DNA of 64,000 nt. Source: Cristatella mucedo. Taxonomy: Eukaryota; Bryozoa; Phylactolaemata; Cristatellidae. Both the position numbers and the translations under genes were made by a program. The stretch lies in contig WPIO01000093.1 of the NCBI GenBank assembly GCA_009760855.2, forward strand, positions 244,001 through 308,000. The letters are read 5' to 3'. Each line of letters begins with the position of its first letter. The first letter of the stretch is position 1. The notes beneath the pieces are model-generated. The model ran no database searches, was not told where the DNA came from, and worked only from the letters and a program-made list of their open reading frames with translations. Shown here one piece after another: positions 1 through 11,640 of the stretch.

Positions 1-244
1 GTGCGCTCGGGCTGCTTCGGGTGCCTCCGGCTCGCTCGTCTCGCGCGCGGCCGCTTCTCTGCAGTCTGCCCGTGCGACGGCGACCGCGTGACGTCGCCGC
101 CGCAATGCAGACAGAGCTCGATCCCAGCGAGCTCGAGTCGTCTGCCTCTGCTAGCTGCCCGCAGTCTGTGCCACTGTGCTCGTGTAAGCAGTCTGTGCCA
201 CTGCGCTCGTGTGTAACTGCTCGTCGCGTCTGCGGCGTCTCCAG

Positions 245-3200
245 CATCCAGCCGGTCGTGTGCCGCTCGATCGAGCTCTTCGTGCGTCACGTCAGCCTCG
301 TGCGGCCCGTCGGCGAAGGCGGAAAGATGCGTCTGGCTGCCGACTGCGCTCAAATGGAGCTGGCCGTGACGCCGTTGTGCCGACGCATCAGCGACCTGGG
401 CAGGTCGTACAAGCTGCTGCGAGCCTTCAGGTGCGAGCAGCGGCAGCTCCTCCTCGGCGTCCTCGGCGCTCCCAGCTCTCACCCCTGGACATCCCTCCAG
501 GAAGGCGCGTGCGAGAAGGCGCTCGCTCCCAGGAATGAGTGCTTGGCTCTCAATACGGCGTGGCAGGCACGGCTTTGGCCACTAGCGACTATGGCCGCGT
601 ACGCTGCACTCGGCACTTCGGTCAGCTGTCGGTTGCACGTGACTTGCACGCAGTGTCAGACGTAGCCCAACCGAAGCCGTTCGGCAGCTGCTCTGTCAGC
701 CCGAAATTTTATGCTCTGCGCGATGGCCGTCCGACGAGGGTAGGGCAAAAGCTCCGTAACGAGTGCGGATAACAGTCCCTTCCTGCCATCCTCGATGAGG
801 GAAAGACATCAGAGAGGGACCGGAAGAGAGGACATCCAACGTGTGTTTGCTCGCGAGCCCTCGGAGGCGCTCGGCAAGTCAAGTTGCCCTGGCATGGCAG
901 GGCGTCTCCGTAGCTCCGTGGCGACGTTCACGAGCAGCGTCCCTGGCGTGAGCCAGCTGTCCGGTAGCTGAGTAGACTTCACGGCCCAATGCTCCAGGCC
1001 CAGAGGTCGGGCTTTCTCGCGAGGGGGCTGTTTGTCCCTGGACGTCTAGTCAGCTGCCTGGCGAGGGAAAAGCCTTGAATCAGCTCGAAATCTAGGTGTC
1101 ATGTTCTAAAGTGACCTCTCGTTAGACGACCGCATCAGCTCCACAGTCAAGTCTGCCTACTTTCAGCTACATAACATTGCTAAAATTCGGGCTTGTTTAG
1201 ATAACGATACCGCGTCTAATTGGTCCATGCATTTGTGACATTCCGTCTTGACTTCTGTAACTCACTGCCTGCTGGCCTACCTGCATGTGCACTCAGGCGA
1301 TTACAGCTGGTGCAAAACTCCGAAGCTAGGCTTGTCTGTCGTGAACGTCGCAGTTGCCACATCACACCACTTCTCGCCGACCTGCACTCGCTACCAGTCA
1401 AGCAACGGATTGACTTCAAGGTTTTGTCGCTCACTTTTAGGTCCCTTCATTCTTTGGCTCCAGCCTATCTCACAGACCTACTCCCCCACCAGGCCAAGCA
1501 TCGTACCACCCACTTTTCGGAATCCAACAGTTTACCACTACCTCGCACAAATCTCAAATCCTTTGGAGGCCATGCATTTAGTTAGCATGCTCCCAAAGCC
1601 TGGAATTCCCTCCCGACTTGCGTCAGAACATCCCCTGACCTGACCACATTTAAAAAGAACTTAAAAACACCCCCATTTAGGACAGCATTTAGTGGGTCCC
1701 TGTGATTCGTCCTTCATGTGCTTATGCATGCTGACACTGTGCACGCTGCCACTAACCACATTTGCATGCTGACCCTGTGCATGTCACCCCTAACCATGGT
1801 ATTAACTGTTCCATTCCTCCGCTTAAAGACAGTTGGCGACAGAAGCTTTAGCTCTGCAGGTCCTAGACTGTGGAACTGCTTCCACAATTCTTGCGAAACG
1901 ACATCTACTCTCCAACTGCCGACTGTGGCACATCTTTTTCAGCGGTCCTGAGCTGCTACTTCTATGCTACTCACTACCTCAACTGCTCTCCTGACTCAGC
2001 TATGCTTCCCACTTTCTCTTTGTTTCGTGAGACGAAGTCTGTTGGCTACCGAATGCGTACCGAAAGCCGCTTAGGCTGTGAGTGCGCTATACAAAACTCT
2101 CATGTGTAACACCCACATGGTCTTTATGACTTTGTGGAGTTACATACATTACATTACATTACATATTCATCTTGTTTGTCAAGCATGATATTACTCACGA
2201 TTCAATCGCGTTTCCCTTTGCAGCAAATCTAAAGCGCTGGGAAAGAGATTGAGTTCTCTGAGGGCGCTTTATCAAGTGCATTAAATATTATTATTATTAC
2301 TACTATTATTATTGCGTCTGCGATAGGCCCCAAGCTGCTCGCTACGGTCGCGCCCCCAGCGAGCTGCCTTTGCTCTCCGACGGCAAAGAGTCTCGATGGC
2401 TGAAGGCAGGCAACAAAGCGCAATGGTGCCCGCCCGGACTCGGCCGAGGCAGTGTGGTGCTGCAAAGAGGCAAGGTCGAAGGTCCGGTTGAGCGAGCCAG
2501 AAAAAGAGCGATAGGGGGAGCTGCTGCAGGAGCAGCGCAGCAGCAGCAGCACTGGGCCTGCTGCGTTGGAGCGTAGCTCCAGTGAGGGCGACTTGCTGCG
2601 GCGATGGAAGGGCTCGCTTTCAGCGTCGGCTCTCGGTTGCACTTACACGAGCACAGTGGCAGTCTGTGCCACTGTGCTCGTGTAAGCAGTCTGTGCCACT
2701 GCGCTCGTGTGTAACTGCTCGTCGCGTCTGCGGCGTCTCCAGCATCCAGCCGGTCGTGTGCCGCTCGATCGAGCTCTTCGTGCGTCACGTCAGCGATAGG
2801 GGGAGCTGCTGCAGGAGCAGCGCAGCAGCAGCAGCAGCACTGGGCCTGCTGCATTGGAGCGTAGCTCCAGTGAGGGCGACATGCTGCGGCGATGGAAGGG
2901 CTCGCTTTCAGCGTCGGCTCTCGGTTGCAGGCCGCTGCTCTTCCTCACCGCCGAGCACGTCGTCGCCAGTCACTCGGTGGGCGACATAGTGCCGTACAGC
3001 ACGGCCATGCACTGTCTGTATGGCAAGTCGCCTCCGGAAATGAAGTCGCCCTATCAGGTTCGAGTCGACGTGCGGCGGCCGCAGCAGCAAAGCGCTCGGC
3101 TCGCTCCTGCTACCGCTGCTTTCTGGCTGCTGCCTGCTAGCTTCGCCCGTCGCTTCAGATTTCCAACTGGTCGCTCTCCCGCTACTCCCAGTGGCTGGAC

Positions 3201-6200
3201 GATCATCGGAGCGAGAAGGACCGGCTCCTGCTGATCAAGTGAGTCGCGCAGCTCTGTGACGTCGTCCAGTGGTCGGCCAGCGGTCGCAATTCACTGGGCG
3301 CCGAAACACTGTCCAGGAATTGCGGGTATTGCCGCCTTTATTCACCGTGTTCGCAACGCGGCGAAGTGCCCCTACGCTGCTTGCTGCGAAGCCTTCAGGC
3401 ACCGTCAGTCGTTTGGGGCCCGAACTTCACGGTATGCTGCAAGGAGGTGTCAGCGCATGCTTCGTCAGTCCTTGCGTCGAACGTAGGATTGACGATGATG
3501 CAGGTGCCGTCAACTGTGAACTTACTTTCAGCTGTAAAGAGTACTCGCACCCTATCTATCTTTGTTCGTCCATTGTCTGTGATGCCACGCTCACTTAGGG
3601 TGCGCTTTCTTTGTGGGCTTTGCTTCCCCGTTTTGCCGTAATTCCGTTTTGCCGTAATTCCGTTTTCGTTGAGCCTTTCCCTCAGCATCCACTTGCTTAG
3701 GGTTGTGCCACTGCCAAGCTTGAGTGCTTTGGCATTGACTCGAGCAAATGCAAAAAGGGCCTTCAGGCACTCCCATTTTCACTAACCTACTAGTCCCTCT
3801 GAGACAGAAGACCGAGGGTGTCTAGAAGCAGGCTGGTTCGTTTCTCATCGTCCCTAGCACAGGCATTTTGCTATTGTTACATAGGACAGCTTTCTCACAC
3901 ATGCCCAGCTTCAGAGCAATCTTTTGGTTGCTAACCTTCTCAATATGGTACAACCATAGTGGCAGCCTTCCTTTGCTGTAACTGCCAATACTGCACGCAG
4001 GTGTCGGCACCATCTGCAGGTAATTGTAATCCGGACATCGGTAGCAGCATTATCTGGTTGCTCAGGGGACATCAACAGATATGTCTATTTCCGGGTTTCC
4101 CTGGGTTCAGCTCTGGATAGTACTTTTAGATAGTACATTACAGACCAAAACACTGCTGATTGATATCCAATGAAGGGGAAAATGTGTTTTAGTATTTACT
4201 GTCAGTTTTCAGTAGTTGCAACAGCTACCGGCTGAGATACATCGACCGTGCTTACAGAAGGGCCAAGTGCAGAACGAATGCACAGCAACTCATTCCTCCT
4301 CACACTAGAGAGCTTCAAAATTCACTTTGGAAACCCTAGCAACAGCAAAGTTAGCTCGTTTCTTCACTGTCTGGAGAACTTCGGTTTGGTCTAACACGTT
4401 AATCATGCCACTCACATCGTTGGCCATCGTTTGCCATATCCTGGATAATTTCATCAGTATGGATGTCTGCCCGATGACCTTGTTATTTGCCTGCTGACCA
4501 TCTTGGATCGTTACTCAGTCTCGTTTACTGTTCCTGCTCCGTTGTGCATGCAGGGTAATATCGAGTTTGTCCAGCTGCGCAACGTAAAAAGGATTGACCC
4601 GGAGACATTTTTGAAATCTTTCTGTGATGCAGGTCTTCCTGATGTGCACCCAGACTCGACCGACAGCCTCGATTTTCTCACTGATGTGCAGTGAACATTA
4701 ACCTTAGGAGTGCCATTGACGAGCATGCTCCCTTACATTCTGTCTATGTACAAAGTCATGGAGATTCCTTTCAATTTACCAAAACCCTTCAAAAGATGCA
4801 CCGTGCTAAGTGCAGGCTTGAATGCCGCTGTAAGAAGTCTGGGCCAGATGAAGATCTAGCAAACTTCAACAACTTCCTCCGAGTCTACTTCCGGAAGCTT
4901 AGATAACCCAGGACTTCTTTTTTCACTCGAAAACTTGAGTCCTACCTGTCAGACCAAAAACAGATTTTCAGGGCGGTGAACAATTCGGTTGCCGATTCTG
5001 AGAGGTCCCACTTCCCAGGTATTAACGGCCCAACCTACTATTTTTTCAGCCTTCTTTACGGAAAAAATGCCCACATTCGTGCCTCCATAAAAAGGGCAAG
5101 CTGATTTAACAGCACCATTTATATAGCAGCAGAAGAGCCTTTACGGTGTCTTTCAAATTGGCCATCGTTAGGTTAGATCGATACTTGAAAAGTCTGGATT
5201 GAATTTTGAGTCCCTAGCAAACTATTGCCAAGTTTCCTTTTTTTTATCAAAGATTCGTGGTCAAGTCAGGAGATGTTGTGACGTAAGTCAGGAGTGAAAT
5301 CCGGGCTTTGGGAGCATGCGAATTAAAGGCACGGTCTCTAAAGGATTTGGGGTTTGTACGAGGTATAGGTAGACGATTTGGTTCCGAAAAGCAGGTGGGA
5401 CGATGCATAGCATGGTGGGAGAGTAGATCAGATAGGTAGGCTGGAGCCAAAGAATGAAGAGACCTAAAAGTTAGTAACATAACCTTGAAGTCGATGTGTT
5501 GCTTGACTGGGAGCAAGTGCAGGTCGGTGAGAAGTGGTGAGATGTGGCAGCTGCAGCAAAGATGGTAGGGATTTAATTGCACTATCGCAGCTGTGTCTAT
5601 CAACTGCCTTCGACAATATTGATCGCAATATCCTACTTGAATGAGTGAGATCTACGATCGGTCTGGCAGATGTGGTACTGGCATGGTTCAACTCGTACTT
5701 GTCTGCTCATGTTCCATACGTGTCGTGTGGGGCTCAGATGTCATCCACCAGACCTGTGGAGTCCCACAACCATTTGATCATGCTTTTTTTGCCTCAAATT
5801 TTTTAGTTTTTTTTGGAAAGACTGAGTTATTAAAGTTGCTATAACTAATGTATTATTATTTTTAGGGGTTCGTCCTATGTCCTTTGCTGTTCTTTATTTA
5901 TACTGAATCTTTAGGCAAAGTGATTCGGGCCCGAGGAATAGGATATCACTTTTATGCTGACGATATACAGCTGTATTGTATGCTTAAACCGTCGGAATCT
6001 GCTTCAGCGGCTGATAAACTTAATGCTTGCCTTTCAGACATTCGATCCAGGATATCAGCCAATTTCCTTAAACTTAACGTCGATAAAGCTGAACTGCTAC
6101 TCGTAATACACCCCAAGCTGGACTAGAAGACTATGCTCTTCTAATAGGTGATCTGTTGTGAGATTGGCACCGTCAGCTCGCAATTTAGGTTCGCCTTTGA

Positions 6201-7298
6201 CAGCTGCCTAAAGTTTCATTAGAAAGACTGCGTCCACCACTAGCCATCACGTCCGATCTCTATCTAAGATTAGGGACTATCAGGTTACAGAATATTAAAC
6301 TAGCACCCTGGTTTTGTATAGCCTATATTGTCGCAATTCCATTTTAGCCGTGGTTTCGAAAAAAAGCCACTTCAGCTGGTCATGAATATAGCTGCAAGAC
6401 TAGTTAAAAAATGCCAGAGGTTTGAGCACGTGTCTCAATTGCTGAAGGGGCTTGGGTGACTTTCGATTGATCAACGGATGCAGAGCAAAGTTTTGATGCT
6501 GATTCACAAGGCCCTCTGCCGCCTGTCTTTTTCGTACCTAGATGAACTCCTGCACCAGTTTCAGCCTCCTCGTGCCCTCAGGTTCTATATGGACCATAAA
6601 TTAATTGTTTCATTCCCGGGCTTAAAGACTGTTGGCTACAGAAGCTATTGTTCTGCAGGTCCTAAACTGTGGAACTCACTTCCACAGTTCTTATGCGCCG
6701 ACATCCTTTCTCCTGCTGCCGACTGTGGCACATCCTTTCCTGGCGTTCTGAGCTGCTACTCACTACCTGAACTGCTCTTCTGACTCAGCTATGCTTCTTA
6801 CTTTCTCTTTGTTGCCTGAGATGAAGTCTATTGGCTACCGCGTGTCACTTACCATGCCACTTGCTACCGAAAGCCGCTTAAGGTTTGAGTGTGCTATAGA
6901 AAACTATCCTGCCTAACATCAACCCAGTCTTTGTGGCTTTGGGTAGTTGACAGACATACGTTGCATTTCACTGTGTATTTGGAGCCGGCATCAACCAGCA
7001 GACTCCAGACAAAGCATGGCATGAGCGTAATGGTAATGAACTGAGCAGAGCAGCTGGGCATTCTTGGCTTTGACGGCCATCGCTGTGCAGAGGCCGCACT
7101 TTTGTAGGGGCCACCTCTTTGCAGAACCGGTGGTTGTGTACTTGCACAGTCAGTGGCAATTGGCTCTTGCCTTTCAGGGGTGCTCTCGAGGCGTACGTAA
7201 AGTTGGTGCGGTCACGGCAGGGAAAGGAGTTTGCTCTCATTTATCCCGTCATGCTCGAGCTCCTGCAGAAGGGACTGCTCGAAGCAGCTGACGGTTGA
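245..7298 (+). CDS. COG5: COG5, conserved oligomeric Golgi complex subunit 5, C-terminal part
   Basis: This is the C-terminal part of COG subunit 5, a Golgi tethering-complex protein that pairs with COG8 in lobe B and acts in retrograde traffic within the Golgi. Four exons can be joined in phase: about 245-430, 2931-3057, 3159-3238 and 7178-7298, with a TGA stop at 7296-7298. The first exon holds the most conserved block of the family ([20 protein letters not shown]). The second continues with [11 protein letters not shown], the third has the [18 protein letters not shown] block, and the last has [18 protein letters not shown] and the end of the protein. All junctions have canonical donors (GTGCGA, GTTCGA, GTGAGT) and AG acceptors, and every phase agrees. 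The first acceptor (AG at 243-244) is the least certain. Earlier exons lie off the left edge. Introns 1 and 3 are filled with retroelements, and part of the locus is copied in inverted orientation at 11.2-16.6 kb. Confidence 0.93.
431..1073 (+). other. COG5 intron, GC-rich single-copy part
   Basis: No coding signal beyond the exon. The segment from about 779 to 1073 is one half of an inverted duplication: its reverse complement, clearly alignable, is at about 16310-16570. Long open frames here are products of GC richness. Confidence 0.7.
1074..2312 (+). mobile_element. L2-type retrotransposon, family A, 5'-truncated, with nested family B
   Basis: A 5'-truncated L2/CR1-group copy. It starts in the C-terminal part of ORF2 (the block around HAFVT..LDFCNSL, with frameshifts) and runs to the family A 3' end: the GAGTTCTCTGAGGGCGCTTT block, then an ATT-rich tail. 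Family B DNA at about 1797-2163 interrupts it. The inverted paralogous locus near 16312 reads straight across this point, which fixes both ends of the insertion. Confidence 0.88.
1797..2163 (+). mobile_element. L2-type retrotransposon, family B, 3' end, nested in family A
   Basis: Carries the C-terminal ORF2 block of family B ([17 protein letters not shown]) and ends in a TACATT-type pentamer tail. Family A sequence stops at the ACCCCTAACCATG block and resumes at ATTCATCTTG on the far side, so family B was inserted into family A here. Confidence 0.85.
2507..2930 (+). repeat. Mosaic duplication upstream of a COG5 exon
   Basis: A ~135-base unit (2507-2640) recurs as 2793-2930. Between the copies lies a direct duplicate of 161-296 at 2659-2794, offset 2498 bases, which carries the start of the preceding COG5 exon (copy at 2743-2794). 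The join contains a perfect 20-base inverted repeat with a 5-base loop (2642-2661 and 2667-2686). The exon-start copy breaks off into intron sequence and cannot be a usable exon. Confidence 0.9.
3239..4500 (+). other. COG5 last intron, 5' part
   Basis: No gene or clear element. A 16-base unit GCCGTAATTCCGTTTT is repeated in tandem near 3635-3670. Confidence 0.6.
4530..5095 (+). mobile_element. L2-type ORF2 fragment, decayed
   Basis: Frameshifted translation resembles the region after the endonuclease domain of L2 ORF2, including a [18 protein letters not shown] block. Stops and shifts show it is dead. Confidence 0.6.
5095..5165 (-). mobile_element. tRNA-derived SINE, 3' part
   Basis: Matches the body of the SINE family seen at 8884-9010 and 57790-57980 (GCTGATTTAACAGC...). 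The tRNA-like head is missing. Confidence 0.5.
5250..5575 (-). mobile_element. L2-type retrotransposon fragment, family A
   Basis: The reverse strand encodes the family A ORF2 C-terminal block ([27 protein letters not shown]). The 3' tail is missing. Confidence 0.75.
5585..6960 (+). mobile_element. L2-type retrotransposon, family B, with reverse transcriptase core
   Basis: Frameshifted ORF2. It starts in the RT motif near [13 protein letters not shown] (about 5595) and holds the catalytic motif FYADDIQLY at about 5950. It continues through the ORF2 C-terminus (6478-6783) to the family B 3' end near 6960. About 100 bases of unrelated AT-rich DNA (about 5770-5870) interrupt it before the YADD block. 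Multiple stops make it inactive. Confidence 0.82.
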
Positions 7299-7970
7299 AG
7301 CTGCCTACTTGGGCCTAGGCCAGCGCCCGAGGCGCTGGGCTCGCAGACGTTCGCTCGGAAGTGGTCGGAAGTAGAATCCGAGGCTTTCGGTGGCCACCAG
7401 CTGCATCTGGTGAGCAAGCTTCTTAAACGCTTGTCCGTCGCACGACGATCTCGACGATACATATACCCTGCCCTCTTTGCCCGAGCGCCGCACCGTCGCA
7501 CAGGAAGTGCGTGCTCGGGTTCCACTCTTGGAGGTTGTGCACGTGCCGTTGAACTGGATGCGGCAACAGAGCACCCAGTGGCTTGCCGTGCGGCAGGCAG
7601 TGCTCCCATTGAATCACCCTACGAGCAGACCTCACGCATCTGCACTCATTTCTAACGTTGGCACATTCCTGGCAATTTACCTTTGCATGCCCGTGTTCGT
7701 TTGAACTCGCGTTTTTTTTTTATTGACGGCCACTACGAATTCGCTGTCCGTGTGTTGAGAACATCTTTCAGCCGGCAAATTGCATCAATATAGACTTTGT
7801 ACTTTGAAGTACTTTGCATATAGCAACGTTCTCTTAAGCATCGCTCGTGGGCTTTTTGCTTTTACTTGCTGAGGTTACGTCAGGTTGCATGAGCATTTAG
7901 CACGTGCAAGCTACCGTGTTGTTCAGTAGGAGGCTGCCGCCATGTTGGTCATCTTAGGATTTCAGGCTAT
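7299..7970 (+). other. COG5 3' flank
   Basis: GC-rich until about 7620, probably 3' UTR. Open frames on both strands match no family I recognise. No AATAAA was found in the expected place. Confidence 0.4.
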
Positions 7971-7971
7971 A

Positions 7972-8060
<89 letters not shown>
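7971..8060. repeat. (AT)n microsatellite
   Basis: About 45 uninterrupted TA units directly before an L2 family A 3' end. Confidence 0.98.
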
Positions 8061-8062
<2 letters not shown>

Positions 8063-8247
8063 CGCTAACTACACTTGCATGCTGACCCTGTGCATGTCAT
8101 CCCTAACCATGTTATTCATGTTGTTTAGCAAGCATGATATTACTCAGCATTCAATTGCGTTTCCCTTTGCAGCTAATGTAAAGCGCCTAGAAAGAGATTG
8201 AGTTCTCTGAGGGCGCTTTATCAAGTGCATTATTATTATTATTATAT
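8063..8247 (+). mobile_element. L2 family A 3' end
   Basis: Contains the ACTACACTTGCATGCTGACC block, the GAGGGCGCTTTATCAAGTGC block and the terminal (ATT)n. Confidence 0.85.
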
Positions 8248-8249
8248 AC

Positions 8250-8880
8250 ACACGCAGGAGGTAAATAAATGTAGGAAAGTCTTGCATCCTTCGGCGAAGC
8301 AAACAATGGTTTCACGCGGCAAAAAATCAGGTGTTAACTTAGCTACAAAACAACATGCCCGACTCCAGTATCTGGACTGTACACCAGCGTCGCTTTATCC
8401 TTTAGTGGTATGGGCCACAGTACCCTCTATAAATGGGTGAGGCCCCGAAACACGGAGTTGAGATCATTGCACACGGTAGGTCCGGTATGCTTTACGTGAA
8501 CCGCAGTGCTCGACGTTAATAGCTGGCTATTTTTCAGTTGTGGAAGGCTGCTCAAGTACAGCCCACTAGACGGCGTAGAGGATGTCGGTAACAGTATCGC
8601 AAAAGGTCTAAACCGAACGTTGGCCGGAATAGGACGGCTGATAATCACTCTATTGCCGAAGAAAAAGTTAGTGCCGCAACAACCGAGGGGCGATGCAACT
8701 AAGTCCTAAGTGAGCGGACACATTCAAGAACAAGCCGTAACAACCTGCCGCAGCTCGGAAACGGGACTCTGCATTGCTGTGAATGAACTAGATAGCTTCA
8801 GTTATAAAGAGACTCCTTATCAAAACAAACCAGAGACTTTACTGGGCCCCTATGCAAAGCTGCATTTACATTAACGGCCT
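8250..8880. other. Unassigned DNA
   Basis: Small open frames only; nothing recognised. Confidence 0.5.
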
Positions 8881-8883
8881 AAT

Positions 8884-9010
8884 AAATACTAGCTGATTTA
8901 ACAGCCTCGTTTGCATAGCGGCAGGAGAGCCTAAACGTCTGTCGCCACCGCTTGCAGTCGGCAATACAGGATCGCTCACTGCAGGATTCGAACCAACATT
9001 CTCGGTCATA
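8884..9010 (-). mobile_element. tRNA-derived SINE
   Basis: The reverse strand has a B-box-like GGTTCGAATCCTGC, then a body ending in GAGGCTGTTAAATCAGC. Related copies are at 42365-42535 (+) and 57790-57980 (-). Confidence 0.75.
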
Positions 9011-10190
9011 CCGATCGAATACCTTACCCCTTTGGCTGTTAAGGCCCACTTTCGTACAGAGGCAGACTTTACTTCTACCTAGAGCGTTTACACAGCTGCT
9101 GCAGGAAAACATGATGACCGACTTGCTAATAACCCTCTGCTCAAAGGAGATAATACGGATAATACTGGATAATACGAGAGGTAACCCCGATGAAAGCCCC
9201 CAGGCCAGCACCTGCAGGAATCGAGTTATCTACTGCGGTCATCATTGCAGACGAGTATGGGGATAGGAAGAAGAAACTGGCGGTGAGCATATCAGAATAA
9301 TTTATCGAGAATAATATTCTGTTTAGCAATGTGCACCGTTGATGGTGTGGACATGCATTCCAGAAGCAGACTCGTGGCGTCTTGTTTTTAGAAGTTGGTT
9401 TAAGCTGTGGCTACAACGCATAAGCATCCCATAAACAGAAACTCACCCTGAACGCCTCTATAAACTCGAGCGTTCGATCCTCAACCCTTATTATTTGATT
9501 CGTGATGGCATGCGACATATGTGTGGGCGTGGTCACGCCCGCAATGTCGTTCCACCCCAGCCGGACTCACACCACCCGCTGAGTAGCGCCTCATTAGGCA
9601 CTGCAGTTGGACAGTATCGGCTGACTAAGCTGGATTTAATTGCAACGGGTCAGCTGCCGTCGCGTGACCTGCTAGTCCTGCAGTGAGAAACTTTCTGCTT
9701 GTCCACCGGCCTCGCGCGGATGCTATCCACTCTGTCTCCTCCTTTTTTCTTACTCGTCTACTGGCGCTCCGGAGCTGCTTAGGCGACGGCCACTACCGAT
9801 GCATCCGTATGAACGCTCGCTTGCTTGCGTTGCCTGCTTATGATACAATGCAGCCGTCGTCGTCAGTACCACAACTCGCTAGTTAGGTCTTCGTTCAACA
9901 TCTCGCGGCCTCTGTGCGTCAAGCCCCATATATGGATACGTGCAGCGGGTGGGGGACGCTTGATTAATCGGCTGGTACTTACAAGGAAGCCTGAAGTAGA
10001 AGCTACACTTACTTCTTGACAGTCGGCCGACTTGGCTCCAGCTCCCAAGATCTAGCGACTCGGTGGCCCGGAACCGGATGGAACTCGGAGCTAGGAGACT
10101 AGTCGATAGCGTACACAAACCTCACGCAAAGCACGGCCAGGCATCTCGCACGAGGATGTAGCGAGCACTTTAATTTCTGTTATGCGATTC
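9011..10190. other. Unassigned DNA
   Basis: No recognisable gene or repeat apart from short open frames. Confidence 0.45.
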
Positions 10191-10194
10191 GCAG

Positions 10195-10308
10195 TGCGAA
10201 TCACTTGAGCGCGAGATCCTCTGCAAACCGTTGGCAAAGAGCACACGAGCGCAGCGCCTCTCCACCGACGATATGTATGAGGCGCAGCTGTCACAGCGTG
10301 CCGGTTAA
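10195..10308 (+). CDS. Candidate last exon of an unidentified protein
   Basis: A possible 3'-terminal exon after an AG at 10193-10194. It is 38 codons long including the TAA and contains the peptide LSTDDMYEAQLSQRAG before the stop. A second copy at 28422-28468 encodes SSYDIYATQLSEPS and a stop at the same place. Several residues are conserved although the DNA differs, which suggests coding selection in an ancestor. Similarity continues ~100 bases past the stop. The family is not recognised and no upstream exon was found. Confidence 0.35.
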   Translation, partial: CESLEREILCKPLAKSTRAQRLSTDDMYEAQLSQRAG

Positions 10309-11134
10309 AAATTCCCATCAAGCACTATTTCAATCTGCATCCGTCTTTCAGCAACTACGATCTCTCACGACCAGAATCCGACAGAGGCAGCGGCAGGGCT
10401 GACGGCTGTGGCTTGTGAGAGGCTGCAGCTGTTGCAGCAAGTCCCCAATGGACTCCCGGCCACGTACACGCTCGTCGATGTACGCGTCAGAACAGAACCC
10501 GGAAGTCATAAAGAACGTCTGCTTTACCGGAATGTTCGCGTCCAGGCCGCTACCGATCTGCAATACTCTGGCATGGAAATGACTGACTTTGTTACGATGC
10601 CGCAATCGTCCACTCGGCCTAGGGCGTCACAAAAAGCCTGCTAGCACCAGCCTCGCTCTTTTTTGGATGCGGCGGTTGGTGTGATGTGGATGCGAGCCTG
10701 TGGCACCAAGAGCTTAGAGCAGAGGAACCCCCGTATCCCCACTGGCGAGAGCTGTACCTGGTTATGTCGACACAAAGGAGGAAAGGCCAGCGGTGTCTAT
10801 CTTCGTTTTCTGACAGCAGAGAAGTCAGAAAAACATTGCACGTGTCTCACTGACTCAGTTCTACGAATGGCGGTTAAACCTGCACTAATGCCCACGTCCC
10901 TGGAATGGTTTAGCGGCCATGCATTTTTCGGAACCCACCCCAAATATGGCCGCCTGATCAACTATTGTTGCTGCTGGCGGTTTGAAACTCTAAATGGAGG
11001 TTCTGAACGAGTGCACGTGATGCCTTAATGAGCGCAACAGCCTAACGCACGATTTACTTCGCACGACGACCGCAGCACGGTCGGTCGAAGCACTAACGTT
11101 ACTAGTATTCGGGCCCCTTCCTGATTACCCATCT

Positions 11135-11190
11135 CTAGCCATGATGGCACACTAGGTAAAGCGGTTGCTTTTCAAGACACCGGTCACGTC
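11135..11190 (+). mobile_element. SINE head fragment
   Basis: GATGGCACACTAGGTAAAGCGG resembles the A-box end of the SINE at 42369 (GATGGCGCACTAGCGGTTGC). It is truncated just before the inverted COG5 copy. Confidence 0.5.
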
Positions 11191-11239
11191 CTCGGATAAT
11201 GCAGCCAGACAAAGCAGCCAAGAATAGGCAACCGCCGCT

Positions 11240-11640
11240 GCTGCCGCCACCAAGCTGCATGACTCACTTGATCATCTGGTGCCGATTCTTCTCGCTCCGA
11301 TGATCGTCCAGCCGCTGGGAGAGCGACTGGTTGGAAATCTGAAGCGACAGGCGGAGTTACGATGCCAAAGCTTGAGAGCATCGGAAGTGCTCGCTTAGCT
11401 GCGGCCGCCGCACGTCGACTCGAACCTGGTAGGGCGACTTCATTTCCGGAGGCGACTTGCCATACAGACAGTGCAGGGCCGTGCTGTACGGCACTGTGTC
11501 GCCCACCGAGTGACTGGCGACGACGTGCTCGGCGGTGAGGAAGAGCAGCGGCCTGCAACCGAGAGCCGACGCTGAAAGCGAGCCCTTCCATCGCCGCAGC
11601 ATGTCGCACTGGCACGCTCCAACGCGGGCCAGCTGCTGCT
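11240..11640 (-). pseudogene. COG5: Inverted partial copy of COG5 (two exons)
   Basis: The reverse strand repeats two COG5 exons with their flanks: 11426-11552 (127 bases, the same length as 2931-3057) and 11268-11338 (71 bases). Acceptors and donors are kept (GTTCGA, GTGAGT). The first exon copy is nearly identical at protein level. The second has lost nine bases in frame, and both tryptophans of the WSLSRYSQW block are changed or missing. Neither the preceding nor the last exon is present nearby, so this is most likely a pseudogene fragment. An allelic or assembly duplicate cannot be excluded. Confidence 0.85.

Noticed and set aside
21-665. 214-codon open frame at the left edge as one protein
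   Set aside because: Only the part from about 245 to 430 matches COG5; the rest is intron read-through.
7241-7609. 122-codon minus-strand frame downstream of COG5
   Set aside because: Overlaps the COG5 last exon in antisense and the GC-rich 3' flank; no family match.
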